Source of the DNA: Dyadobacter luticola
Lineage (GTDB): Bacteria > Bacteroidota > Bacteroidia > Cytophagales > Spirosomataceae
Length of the DNA: 64,000 nt
NCBI RefSeq assembly: GCF_005860805.1
Contig: NZ_VCEJ01000002.1
Span: 480,375 to 544,374 of the forward strand
Direction: 5' to 3'
Positions within the stretch are counted from its first letter, which is position 1, and each line of letters starts with the position of its first letter. The notes beneath the pieces were generated by a model. That model was given only the letters and a program-made list of their open reading frames with translations. It did not search any database and was not told the DNA's origin. This document shows, piece by piece, positions 16,278 to 25,099 of the stretch. A program made the translations under genes and the position numbers.

Positions 16278-18788
16278 ATGTATGTAAAAAATATTCGCGG
16301 GTTACCTATAAACAGTATCCTTGATTTGCTGGAAAGCGGTGAACAAGGTTTGAGCGCTGACCTGGTCAAGAAACGCCAGAAACAAAGCGCGCAGCAGACA
16401 ATCGATGAATCGGACTTCAAAAAGGGGCTGAAAATATTTGTCAGGCAGTTTACAAGTCCGCTGGTACTACTGCTAGTAATTGCCGTTTTACTGTCTGCGG
16501 TTTTAGGAGAGGTTTCTGATACACTGATCATCTTCTTTATCCTGATTATTACCGGATTATTAAGCTTCTGGCAGGAACTGCATGCCGGAAAGGCGGTTGA
16601 AAAGCTCCGGCAAATGATCGAGCTCAAAAGCCTTGTGGTGCGCGACGGGGCTCAGGTATTGGTCAATTTAAAGGAGATTGTTCCGGGCGATATTATCCGC
16701 CTCAAAGCGGGCGACATTATTCCGGCCGATTGCCGGATCATGGAAAGTAATGAGCTGCACGTCAATGAAAGCAGCCTGACCGGCGAGAGTTACCCGGCAG
16801 AAAAAATGCCCGGTGAAACCGATGAGCAAACCGCCCTTGCCAAAACCTTCAATTGTCTTTGGGAGGGGACCAATGTGGTGAGCGGTACGGCCACGGCTGT
16901 CGCTGTACGCACCGGAAAGGATACAATTTTCGGAAAACTTGCGACCAGCCTTTCCGAAACCCCTGAAACGGCATTTGAAAAAGGGATCAAACACTTTGGG
17001 TATTTCCTTCTTCAGATCACTGCCGCGCTGACGTTGGTTATTTTTGCGATCAATATCTATTTCCACAAACCGCTGCTGGATTCGCTTCTTTTTTCCCTGG
17101 CCCTGGCCGTGGGAATGGCACCGGAACTGCTGCCCGCGATTATGACGGTCTCCATGTCTTCTGGTGCCAGCCGGATGTTGAAAAAGAAGGTAATTGTTAA
17201 AAAACTCTCCTCGATATTTAATTTCGGCGAGGTCAATGTGCTGTGTTCCGACAAAACGGGCACGATTACGGAAGGCACGGTGTGTGTGAAAGATTTCGTC
17301 AACGTATATGGAAAACCGGACGAAGAGGTCCGGATGTTTGCCTACCTGAATGCTTCCATGCAGCAGGGTTTCTCCAATCCTGTGGACGAGGCGATCTGTA
17401 AATTGAAAGTTGATACAAAAACATATGCGAAGGTTGACGAAATCCCTTACGATTTCATTAGAAAAAGATTGAGTATCCTGATCAGTCATCAGAACTCGAA
17501 AAGTATTATCAGCAAAGGCGCATTGACCAACATTTTGGAGGTATGCAGTTTTATCAATGCAGAAACAGGGGATTTGCAGGCATTGGATGAAAAGACGCGG
17601 GCAGCCATTAATGATCGTTTCGAAGCTTATTCGAAAGAAGGTTACCGGGTTTTAGGGATTGCTTCAAAGACTTTTCAGGGCGAGAAAATAGGCCGCGACG
17701 ATGAAAATGCGATGACATTCATGGGTTATCTGCTATTGGAAGACCCGCTGAAAGAATCCAGCACAGCCTCCATTAAGCGGCTCGGAGGAATGAATGTGCA
17801 GTTCAAGATCATTACCGGCGATAACCGTTATGCGGCCGCACAAATCGCCCAAAAGCTAGGAATTAACGCACCACAGGTATTGACAGGCGATGAATTGAAT
17901 AAAATGTCGCCCGAGGCATTGCAGATCAGGGTGCTCAAAACAGATGTATTCTCAGAGATCGAACCCCATCAGAAAGTACGGATCGTGAAGGCATTGCAGC
18001 TGGCCAAACAGGTGGTTGCCTACATCGGTGACGGGATTAATGACGTGACAGCGATCAATGCAGCGGATGCCGGTATCTCGACCAGCAATGCGGTGGACGC
18101 GGCAAAGCAGGCAGCGGATTTTGTCCTGTTGGAAAAAGATCTTTCGGTTTTGGCCGACGGCATTGAAGAAGGTAGGAAATCCTTTGCGAACTCGATGAAA
18201 TACATATTCATCACAACTGGGGCAACTTTTGGGAATATGTTCAGCGTAGCCGCGGCGTCTTTGCTGCTTCCCTTTTTGCCCATGTTGCCCAAGCAAATTC
18301 TGCTGACCAACTTTATCACAGACCTGCCCGCATTGGCGATCGCGTCGGACAATGTTGATCAGGCGCAACTGGCTTCGCCCGGTAAATGGGACATGAAGCT
18401 GATCCGCAATTTCATGATGGTTTTCGGCCTGCACAGCTCTATTTTTGATATTCTGACTTTTTACGTCCTCTATTTTCACTTCGAGCTGACCGGCGCAGCA
18501 TTTCGCACGGGCTGGTTTTTGGAATCTGTGATTACCGAATTGCTGATCTTGCTGGTGATCCGCACGCAGGCGCCATTTATCAAAAGCAAACCTGGGAAAG
18601 CCCTGCTACTAATTACGTTGTTTTCGCTGACACTAGCGCTCATTCTGCCCTGGTCGCCTGTTGCACAGACTCTTGGTCTGATGGCAGTACCCGCCAGGCA
18701 AATGCTGATTTTGTCAGGCATTCTGATCCTGTATATGATGAGCGCCGACTGGTTGAAAATTCTGTTTTTTAAGTTCCATAAAAGCTAA
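16278..18788 (+). CDS. mgtA: MgtA-like P3B-type Mg2+ ATPase
   Basis: An 836-residue P-type ATPase. Visible are HVNESSLTGES (actuator), MAPELLPAIMTV in M4, CSDKTGTITEG (phosphorylation site), KIITGDNRYAA, IGDGINDVTAINAAD (hinge), and the C-terminal FGLHSSIFDILTF and FRTGWFLESVITELLI segments. The last two are hallmarks of MgtA/MgtB importers and separate it from the Ca2+-type ATPase at 7.5-10 kb. It probably imports Mg2+ (or Ni2+) across the inner membrane with ATP. The frame extends to a TTG at 16236, but the promoter layout puts the start at ATG 16278 (MYVKNIRG). It appears monocistronic and belongs to the box-bearing set. Confidence 0.9.
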   Translation: MYVKNIRGLPINSILDLLESGEQGLSADLVKKRQKQSAQQTIDESDFKKGLKIFVRQFTSPLVLLLVIAVLLSAVLGEVSDTLIIFFILIITGLLSFWQELHAGKAVEKLRQMIELKSLVVRDGAQVLVNLKEIVPGDIIRLKAGDIIPADCRIMESNELHVNESSLTGESYPAEKMPGETDEQTALAKTFNCLWEGTNVVSGTATAVAVRTGKDTIFGKLATSLSETPETAFEKGIKHFGYFLLQITAALTLVIFAINIYFHKPLLDSLLFSLALAVGMAPELLPAIMTVSMSSGASRMLKKKVIVKKLSSIFNFGEVNVLCSDKTGTITEGTVCVKDFVNVYGKPDEEVRMFAYLNASMQQGFSNPVDEAICKLKVDTKTYAKVDEIPYDFIRKRLSILISHQNSKSIISKGALTNILEVCSFINAETGDLQALDEKTRAAINDRFEAYSKEGYRVLGIASKTFQGEKIGRDDENAMTFMGYLLLEDPLKESSTASIKRLGGMNVQFKIITGDNRYAAAQIAQKLGINAPQVLTGDELNKMSPEALQIRVLKTDVFSEIEPHQKVRIVKALQLAKQVVAYIGDGINDVTAINAADAGISTSNAVDAAKQAADFVLLEKDLSVLADGIEEGRKSFANSMKYIFITTGATFGNMFSVAAASLLLPFLPMLPKQILLTNFITDLPALAIASDNVDQAQLASPGKWDMKLIRNFMMVFGLHSSIFDILTFYVLYFHFELTGAAFRTGWFLESVITELLILLVIRTQAPFIKSKPGKALLLITLFSLTLALILPWSPVAQTLGLMAVPARQMLILSGILILYMMSADWLKILFFKFHKS

Positions 18789-18816
18789 GTCAGTGTCTGA
18801 TGTGATCCTTAAAAGC

Positions 18817-18828
18817 TGACTAAAATCA
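18817..18828 (+). promoter_or_regulatory. FNR-type box for usp-BON-usp operon
   Basis: TGACTAAAATCA matches both arms, centred 100 bp upstream of the Usp ATG at 18923. No convincing -7 at the 33-bp offset (only TAATAATC). Confidence 0.5.
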
Positions 18829-18922
18829 CTTCCTTTCATCTCAAATGTCATTAATAATCAATGTCTTACGGCGTAACTTGAATCAGTAATTCACTATCGC
18901 GAAGTCCTGAAATCAACAAGTT

Positions 18923-19774
18923 ATGAAAAAGATCCTGGTCCCTTTCGACTTTTCCGTTGTCGCCCACCATGCCTACCAGTTTGCCTGCGAAATTGCAGTC
19001 GCAAATGACGGCGAGGTACATGTTATCCATGTCGTGGAAGTACAGTATCTGTTTGGTAATGGCATGCCAGGGCAACCCTATGTGGCTTTTGATTCTGTTC
19101 ATACAATTACCGAAATCAGCCGTGACGCCGAAGATGAATTTAGGAAAATGGCGGAGGCATTAGGGCCTGGTGCTACCAAGGTGAAGTACTCCATAAAAAC
19201 AGGCTCTTTGACAGACCTAATACTTAAAACGGTAACGGAAGAAAATATTGATCTGGTTGTGATGGCAACCTCAGGTGCGCATGGGCTCAAAAAATTCTTC
19301 ATTGGTTCCAATACTGAAAAAGTTGTACGTATGTCTCCTGTGCCAGTTTTTGTACTTCCTAAAGCATTACACCTCAAAGATGTTCGCAACATTGTATTGC
19401 CAACATGTCTTGATCTGACACAGGGCGAGCTTATTAAAAAGGTGCAGGCTATGCAGCAGTTCTTTGATGCCGTCATCCATGTTTTGTATGTGAATAATTT
19501 CCCTACCAGCCTCATCCGGGACGAGGAAGTGGAAGTAAGCCTCAATGATTTTGTGAAATTTTACGGTTTGACAAAGTATACCCTCAACATTAGGAGGGGT
19601 GCAGATCTGGACGGGGCTATCATCCGGTTTGCCGGTAAAGTGCCGCATTCGATCATTGTAATGTCCACGCATGGCTATCAGGGCTTCAAGCACCTGCTAA
19701 GGGGTAGTGTGGCCGAAGATGTGGCCAATCACGCCGTCGAGCCTGTATGGACATATGTATCACAGGATGAGTAA
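18923..19774 (+). CDS. Universal stress protein, two Usp domains
   Basis: A 283-residue double-Usp protein. Domain 1 starts MKKILVPFDFSVVAHHA and has VVMATSGAHGLKKFFIGSN. Domain 2 ends VMSTHGYQGFKHLLRGSVAEDV; both loops are close to the G-2x-G-9x-G-S/T nucleotide motif. It closely resembles the Usp at 6.5-7.4 kb in layout and C-terminal wording (AEDV..H...VWTY), suggesting local duplication. It is first in a tight three-gene unit: its TAA shares a base with the ATG of the BON gene. Confidence 0.92.
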   Translation: MKKILVPFDFSVVAHHAYQFACEIAVANDGEVHVIHVVEVQYLFGNGMPGQPYVAFDSVHTITEISRDAEDEFRKMAEALGPGATKVKYSIKTGSLTDLILKTVTEENIDLVVMATSGAHGLKKFFIGSNTEKVVRMSPVPVFVLPKALHLKDVRNIVLPTCLDLTQGELIKKVQAMQQFFDAVIHVLYVNNFPTSLIRDEEVEVSLNDFVKFYGLTKYTLNIRRGADLDGAIIRFAGKVPHSIIVMSTHGYQGFKHLLRGSVAEDVANHAVEPVWTYVSQDE

Positions 19775-20058
19775 TGGACCTATATGCAACCGAGAATGCC
19801 GCTATGAAAACCTGTATTAGTGACTCGGCACTTGCTGATCATATCAAAAGTGCATTGCATCAAAACAGCCAGCTAAATGATAGTGATATCCACATATCAG
19901 TAGATGAAGGATGGGTGTCCCTGGATGGCAGGGTAGGCAGGGAGACTGACAGGCGTGTGGTTCAGTCCTGTGTAGAAGATATCCTGGGCGTTTTCGGGAT
20001 AACCAATAATCTCACCTTTTCAAGACAGCTTTCCAAAAAGCCCGTTTCTGTATCATAA
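19774..20058 (+). CDS. Single BON-domain protein
   Basis: A 94-residue protein that is essentially one BON domain: SDSALADHIKSALHQN, then DIHISVDEGWVSLDGRVGRETDRR and a C-terminal VFGITNNLTF strand. There is no signal peptide. Its ATG overlaps the preceding Usp stop by one base (TAATG), and the next Usp starts 1 bp after its stop, so translation is coupled across all three. An internal ATG at residue 11 could be the true start. The role is probably accessory to the Usps; mechanism unknown. Confidence 0.82.
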   Translation: MDLYATENAAMKTCISDSALADHIKSALHQNSQLNDSDIHISVDEGWVSLDGRVGRETDRRVVQSCVEDILGVFGITNNLTFSRQLSKKPVSVS

Positions 20059-20059
20059 C

Positions 20060-20866
20060 ATGAAAAAAATTCTTGTACCCTGTGATTTTTCCGCGTCAGC
20101 AATTGAGGGGCTTCACTTTGCGGTTGAACTTGCCGCTGCTACCTCGGCAGCAATCACCGTGCTTTCGGTGATAAGCCTGCAGCAGCAAATGGACGAATTT
20201 CTGGTATCAGAAGGGTTTCGTGAGAATTTTGAAAATGAGGTTATCAAACTAAGGCTGCCTATTCCGATCTGTCACAAAATTCGGCTTGGGAAATTCGCGG
20301 TCTCTGTCATAGACGCTATTGCCGAGGAACGCATCGATCTGGTTGTGATCGGTACCCGGGGTTCACGGGGTTGGGAAGGTCCATTCATGGGGTCTAACGT
20401 TGAAAAAATTATCAAGGTCTCGCCAGTCCCTGTCTTCGCGGTAAAAGCGAAGACCCACCTCGCCGGAATCAGGAATGTCGTTTTTCCATGCGATCTGATG
20501 CTCTCAGAACATTATGGAATGACCCGGCTAAAAAAAATTCAGGCCGAGCTGGGCGCGACGCTTCATCTGCTCAGAATCGATACTTCAGGCTTCCTGAGCC
20601 GGGAAACGCTCTATGACCGAATAAAGGAATATGCCATATTTCATGGCCTTTCAAAATACACCATTAACATCGTTACAGATACGGACGAGACAGCAGCGAT
20701 CCTGCATTTTGCCAAACAGTTAGGGGCAGATATGATCGCGATGACCACTCGGGGTGCGGCCGACCTTAATCATTTGTATATGTCAAGCATTGCGGCCGAT
20801 GTCGTCAATCATGCGCATTTACTTACCTGGACCTGTATCCAGCAACCAGTAAAGCAACCGGTTTAA
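20060..20866 (+). CDS. Universal stress protein, two Usp domains
   Basis: A 268-residue double-Usp protein. Domain 1 has VVIGTRGSRGWEGPFMGSN. In domain 2 the loop is AMTTRGAADLNHLYMSSIAADV, where the final G-S is S-S and the second Gly is lost, so domain 2 may not bind ATP. It is last in the usp-BON-usp unit and ends just before a strong hairpin shared with the convergent Usp gene. Confidence 0.9.
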   Translation: MKKILVPCDFSASAIEGLHFAVELAAATSAAITVLSVISLQQQMDEFLVSEGFRENFENEVIKLRLPIPICHKIRLGKFAVSVIDAIAEERIDLVVIGTRGSRGWEGPFMGSNVEKIIKVSPVPVFAVKAKTHLAGIRNVVFPCDLMLSEHYGMTRLKKIQAELGATLHLLRIDTSGFLSRETLYDRIKEYAIFHGLSKYTINIVTDTDETAAILHFAKQLGADMIAMTTRGAADLNHLYMSSIAADVVNHAHLLTWTCIQQPVKQPV

Positions 20867-20870
20867 CAAA

Positions 20871-20895
20871 ATTCCGGGCATTCGATGCCCGGAAT
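20871..20895. terminator. Bidirectional terminator between convergent usp genes
   Basis: A perfect 11-bp stem ATTCCGGGCAT / ATGCCCGGAAT with a 3-nt loop, located between the stops of convergent genes ending at 20866 (+) and 20902 (-). It can serve both directions. Confidence 0.8.
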
Positions 20896-20901
20896 ATGGC
20901 C

Positions 20902-21738
20902 CTACGTGTGGGCTATAAAGAGCGGGTTATCCAATTTTTCCATCAGTACATCTGCCATACTTCTGCGGAACCATCGCGAAACCAGGTTCCGCTGGTAAGC
21001 TCCCATGACGACCAGCGGCGGCTTTTCACTTACTTTTAAATACTTCACGATTTCTTCTTCGGGGATGCCATGCAGGACATGATAGCTGGCATTGTTAAAG
21101 TGCCGCCTCGAAAATTCCTTCATCAGGCGATTATCCGGTACGTGCAGGTTCTCATCCTGTGGTTTAACGGATAATATCTCCACAGGCTGCATTTTCATGA
21201 AAGGCAGCAGATAACTGAACATCTTGATCGCAAACATGGAAGAAGGCTGTCCATCGTACAATAATACCGTTTTGTCAACGAGCTCAAAGTTTTCCGGTAC
21301 CACCAGTACCGGGCATTGAATATCGCCAAGTAAGTCGCGAAGAAATCCGGTGGGGGGCACCTGCGGGAACGGGGACAGCGTCTCGTTTTTGCCAATAACC
21401 AGCAGGTCGGCATAGACCGTTTCGTGCAGCAATTCAGGCAATGCAAAATTCCGGTCATGATGTATACTGAATTCCAATTCGCCCTTTTTGCAAAGCGCGG
21501 TAAACTTTTCTACGGATTCTGCCCGCTTAATAACATCTTCCTGATTAAGCTTGCGAAGTTGCTGTTCCCAGGGTTCAAGCCTTGGCGCTATTTCGTAAAT
21601 GTTATAACTATGATAACTGAAATCTTCAATAAATACCCCGACCAGGTGTGATTGCGTTTCACGGGCTATCTGCAAGGCGAATTCGACAGTGCTTTCCGAA
21701 TATTTGAGCCCATCGAGGGCGGCGATGATCTTTTTCAT
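20902..21738 (-). CDS. Universal stress protein, divergent double-Usp subclass
   Basis: A 278-residue protein starting MKKIIAALDGLKYSESTVEFAL with two Usp-like folds. Unlike the Usps at 6.5 and 18.9 kb, neither domain has the full Gly-rich ATP loop: domain 1 reads VIGKNETLSPFPQVPPTGFLRDLLG and domain 2 VVMGAYQRNLVSRWFRRSMAD. It is therefore probably a non-ATP-binding type. Its closest local relative is the upstream neighbour at 21.75-22.6 kb (11 bp gap), with the same C-terminal ADxLxE-LDxPLFxAH ending, so the pair arose by duplication. It is last in the six-gene operon that starts at 26230. Confidence 0.88.
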   Translation of the reverse strand: MKKIIAALDGLKYSESTVEFALQIARETQSHLVGVFIEDFSYHSYNIYEIAPRLEPWEQQLRKLNQEDVIKRAESVEKFTALCKKGELEFSIHHDRNFALPELLHETVYADLLVIGKNETLSPFPQVPPTGFLRDLLGDIQCPVLVVPENFELVDKTVLLYDGQPSSMFAIKMFSYLLPFMKMQPVEILSVKPQDENLHVPDNRLMKEFSRRHFNNASYHVLHGIPEEEIVKYLKVSEKPPLVVMGAYQRNLVSRWFRRSMADVLMEKLDNPLFIAHT

Positions 21739-21749
21739 AGGCTTTTGAT

Positions 21750-22589
21750 TTAATGATGTGCAAAAAAGAATGGCAGGTCCAGGTTTTCTAATAAGGAATC
21801 CGCCGTACTAGGAGATATCAATGTGGATAGTGCATTTCGTCCATAAGACCCCATGATGACCAATGTCTTTTTCTGATTGTACAAGTGTTTGTAAAGTTCG
21901 GAGCTTGCCTTACCGGTCATAGTTTTAAAAACAGGGTACGAGTAGTGCGCACTAATCCAGTTAGAAAGTTTCTCCCTTTGTATGTCATTCTCATGTTCAC
22001 CTTCATCGACATGTAGCATTGTTATTTTCATATCATCCATCTCCGGAAAAAGGTAGCTGAATTGCTTGACGGCAAAAGCTGAGGAGCGGCTGTCGTCGTA
22101 GGCGAGCACGATTTCGTTGATATTGTTAAATGTGATTGGAGCTGTGATGACAGGACATTCGGCTTTTGCAATAATATTTTTCACAAAATCTGTTGGTGAC
22201 TGGCCGGTATCTTCTTCCAGACTTGTGTTTCGATTTATGACCAGCAGGTCCGCAAATCTGCTTTCAGCAATAAATCCTTCGAATGGGTCGTCCAGATCCT
22301 GATTTATGCTGTGGCGTATACCCTTGTCTTCACAGATTTTCTTGAATGTCTCGATGTATACCGCGCGCATTTCTTCGTGTTCCGTGTAACCGGGAAGATC
22401 CGTGGCAACAATTGTCTCTACGTAGGGAATGCCGTACACTGTCTTTAAGGCGGGCGCTTTGTCCGCCAAATGTTTTTGCAAGAACACCGCTGTAAGCCTG
22501 GCTTGTGTTAATTGCGCCAGATAGCATCCAAAATGCATACAGGGAATACTGGGTCTTTCCGGATTGATAGCTAAAAGAATATTCTTCAT
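21750..22589 (-). CDS. Universal stress protein, divergent double-Usp subclass
   Basis: A 279-residue paralogue of the next gene, starting MKNILLAINPERPSIPCMHF. Domain 1 has LVINRNTSLEEDTGQSPTDFV in place of the ATP loop, and domain 2 has VIMGSYGRNALSTLISPSTADS. Both lack the G-2x-G-9x-G-S/T pattern, although VIMGSYGRN keeps part of it. It is separated from the upstream lipoprotein gene by 29 bp and from the downstream Usp by 11 bp. Confidence 0.88.
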   Translation of the reverse strand: MKNILLAINPERPSIPCMHFGCYLAQLTQARLTAVFLQKHLADKAPALKTVYGIPYVETIVATDLPGYTEHEEMRAVYIETFKKICEDKGIRHSINQDLDDPFEGFIAESRFADLLVINRNTSLEEDTGQSPTDFVKNIIAKAECPVITAPITFNNINEIVLAYDDSRSSAFAVKQFSYLFPEMDDMKITMLHVDEGEHENDIQREKLSNWISAHYSYPVFKTMTGKASSELYKHLYNQKKTLVIMGSYGRNALSTLISPSTADSLLENLDLPFFFAHH

Positions 22590-22618
22590 AATCGTATTGA
22601 TGTAGATATGCCTGGTTA

Positions 22619-23020
22619 TTAAACCGTGAAATTGATCCTGTTGCCATAGACGATCGATCCATCGTCCAGAATTGCGTAGGCCCGGTAGTAGAAAAATGTT
22701 CTTCCGTTGATAAAATCCTTTGTATATGCGAACTGGTTGATCCCCAGCATGAGAGCATTGTCAAATCTTATTTTGTTATCTTCAATGGTGGGATTTAGGT
22801 TGTGATTGCCAACCCCCCGAAAATAGGCTGTATATACAATTCCATGTTCTCTCACAGGCTTATTGCCCTGATCTTCAACCTGAATTCTAAATATAGTCGT
22901 GGTGTCAACGTATTCGAAAGGCAATGTTCTAATGGATAGCTGACTATCTGGGATGACATGGTCATTGCATGAAAATGCGAGCAGTATCATTGAAAGGATG
23001 GCAATGGGCAAAGTTCTCAT
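22619..23020 (-). CDS. Small lipoprotein
   Basis: A 133-residue protein with a lipoprotein signal peptide (MRTLPIAILSMILLAFSC, Cys at 18). The mature ~115 residues look like a single beta-sandwich (FRIQVEDQGNKPVREHGIVYTAYFRG, FFYYRAYAILDDGSIVYGN). I do not recognise a family. It is embedded between the CoA-hydrolase and the Usp pair with gaps of 22 and 29 bp, so it belongs to the same envelope/stress operon as the L,D-transpeptidase. Confidence 0.7.
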   Translation of the reverse strand: MRTLPIAILSMILLAFSCNDHVIPDSQLSIRTLPFEYVDTTTIFRIQVEDQGNKPVREHGIVYTAYFRGVGNHNLNPTIEDNKIRFDNALMLGINQFAYTKDFINGRTFFYYRAYAILDDGSIVYGNRINFTV

Positions 23021-23042
23021 AATTAGTTTTGTTGGGATTCAG

Positions 23043-24575
23043 TTAAGACAAATCCGGAGAAGGTTCCTGAAACTTGTGATGTCGCTTCATCGACCCGGTT
23101 AGCCGCAGGTTTTGATACCAATTGAAGGCTTTTTCGAGCACATGCGGCGTCTGGCCGCCTCGTGTGCAGGCTTCTGTAAAATATTCCTGTAGCATGTCCC
23201 GGTATTCGGGGTGGACGCAATTTTTAAGGATTGCCTCTGCTTTCTGACGTGGAGCCAGGCCTCGCAAATCGGCCAGTCCGTGCTCTGTAACCAGAATATC
23301 TACATCGTGCTCGGAATGATCCACATGGGGTACCATCGGGACAATCCGGGATATGGTTTTTCCCTTACAGGTCGACTCGGTCACAAAAATGCTCAAATAG
23401 CTGTTTTGGGCGAAGTCCGCCGACCCGCCGATCCCATTCATGATATGTGTCCCCGAAATATGGGAGGAATTAACATTGCCATAGATGTCACATTCCAATG
23501 CAGTGTTGATTGCGATTACGCCCAGCCTGCTGATTACTTCGGCGGAATTCGTAATATCCTGAGGGCGAAGCAGGATTTTGTCTTTGTATTTTCCCCAATT
23601 TTGAAAAATCCGCTGGTAGCAAGTTTCAGAAACGGTAATGGAGGAGCCGGATGCGAAATCAAGTTTGTCAGCATCAAAAAGATCGAAGGTACTGTCCTGC
23701 AGAACCTCCGAATAGATGGTCAAATGCTCGAAATCACTTTCGGCAAAACCCTGCAAAACCGCATTGGCGACTTTCCCGATACCAGCCTGAAGCGGCAAAA
23801 GAGAGTTGGACAGGCGACCGGCGCGCACTTCACTGCCAAGAAAGTCCAGAATGTAGGAAGCGATTTGTACAGTTGTTTTATCGGGCGCAAGAATATCTGC
23901 AGGACTGTCTTTTTTATCCGTGAATACAATACCTATTATTTTGTCAGGGTTGCATGGAATGCTGCCACGACCAACACGTTGCCCGGTGCTGGTAATAGGT
24001 GTTACCGCTTTGTCGGGAAAGTTTCCAGAAAGAAAAATATCGTGAATACCCTCAATATCACTAGGGACGGCAAGATTGATTTCAACAATAATTTGCTTGG
24101 CTAGCGCGGCGAAAACCGCGGAATTACCCACGGAAGTGGTCGGCACAATACTCCCGTCCGCTTTGATGGATGATGCTTCAATAATCGCAATGTCGATATC
24201 GCCAAATATGCCGGTTTTCAGGTGCGCCGCTGTCTCACCCAGGTTTTCATCAATATACATCAGCTGCCCCTCATTAATTAATGTCCTCATAACTGGATCG
24301 GCCTGGAAGGGTAAACGTAGTGAAACGGCCCCGGCAGTGGCCAGACGCGCGTCAGTTTGCTGGCCGAGAGATGCGCCCGTGATCAGCGTAATTTGAAGAG
24401 GATCAAATTCAGCCCTTTCCGATAAGGCCAAAAGTACGGCCTTGCTATCTCCCGACTTGGTAAAGCCGCTGCTAGCCACTACCATGCCATCCTGAATAAA
24501 TGAAGCGGCAGGGCCTGCCTCCATAATTTTTCCGGTCAAGGATGCATTGCCGATACGTGATAAGTCTGGTTTCAT
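23043..24575 (-). CDS. Acetyl-CoA hydrolase/transferase family protein
   Basis: A 510-residue class-I CoA-transferase-like enzyme. Visible are ITGASLGQQTDAR, VPTTSVGNSA, SEVLQDS carrying the expected catalytic Glu (about residue 285-290), NGIGGSADFAQNSYLS (the GxGGxxDF CoA-binding region), and VTEHGLADLRGLAPRQKAEAIL near the end. It should move CoA between acetyl-CoA and an acid such as acetate or succinate, a step used in fermentative acetate formation. I chose ATG 24575 (MKPDLSRIG); the 61-residue upstream extension overlaps the previous gene and has no family similarity. Gap to the upstream gene is 5 bp. Confidence 0.9.
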   Translation of the reverse strand: MKPDLSRIGNASLTGKIMEAGPAASFIQDGMVVASSGFTKSGDSKAVLLALSERAEFDPLQITLITGASLGQQTDARLATAGAVSLRLPFQADPVMRTLINEGQLMYIDENLGETAAHLKTGIFGDIDIAIIEASSIKADGSIVPTTSVGNSAVFAALAKQIIVEINLAVPSDIEGIHDIFLSGNFPDKAVTPITSTGQRVGRGSIPCNPDKIIGIVFTDKKDSPADILAPDKTTVQIASYILDFLGSEVRAGRLSNSLLPLQAGIGKVANAVLQGFAESDFEHLTIYSEVLQDSTFDLFDADKLDFASGSSITVSETCYQRIFQNWGKYKDKILLRPQDITNSAEVISRLGVIAINTALECDIYGNVNSSHISGTHIMNGIGGSADFAQNSYLSIFVTESTCKGKTISRIVPMVPHVDHSEHDVDILVTEHGLADLRGLAPRQKAEAILKNCVHPEYRDMLQEYFTEACTRGGQTPHVLEKAFNWYQNLRLTGSMKRHHKFQEPSPDLS

Positions 24576-24580
24576 CGGTA

Positions 24581-25096
24581 TTACTTTAAAGCGTGAGTAG
24601 CAATGCGTACCAGCTTGGATGGTTTTTTCTTTGCCGGTAACGGACTTTGATTTCTTTGCAGAACAAATAAGGCGACTGCCATCAATATGGTTGCCGGGAA
24701 AGCCGCATATAGTCCCAGCGGGGCAATGCTGATCCCGAACACGATCCCAGCCCAGCACCCGGCATTCAGGAATTTGCCTTTAAATAACATGGCTGCGGCG
24801 ATTGTCAATTGAGCAAGAGCGATGATCAGGATCATCGGCGTGATGATAGCTTCAAACGCACCCAGAATAAATTGTTTGTAAAGAGGTACAGCTGTATCGG
24901 CATAGTCCTGGTAAGCCCAGGGAGAGTCAATGGCGATGTAGGTATTCGCCGCGGCCGCCGCGATAAATATAACAAAGAAGGCGGCCCTCGTAAATACGGG
25001 GTACTTTTTAGCAGACCAGATAAGGGTGATAGCAATTAGATTGCTTGTCGAGTATGCAGCCCAAAATGCAAGCGGGGATATTCCGTATGTTTCCAT
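24581..25096 (-). CDS. Four-helix inner-membrane protein
   Basis: A 171-residue protein with four predicted membrane helices, roughly residues 8-28, 35-55, 85-118 and 123-145, and a basic C-terminal tail (AKKKPSKLVR). No family recognised with confidence. It starts 3 bp after the L,D-transpeptidase stop and ends 5 bp before the CoA-hydrolase gene, so it is a firm operon member. Confidence 0.7.
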   Translation of the reverse strand: METYGISPLAFWAAYSTSNLIAITLIWSAKKYPVFTRAAFFVIFIAAAAANTYIAIDSPWAYQDYADTAVPLYKQFILGAFEAIITPMILIIALAQLTIAAAMLFKGKFLNAGCWAGIVFGISIAPLGLYAAFPATILMAVALFVLQRNQSPLPAKKKPSKLVRIATHALK

Positions 25097-25099
25097 GAT

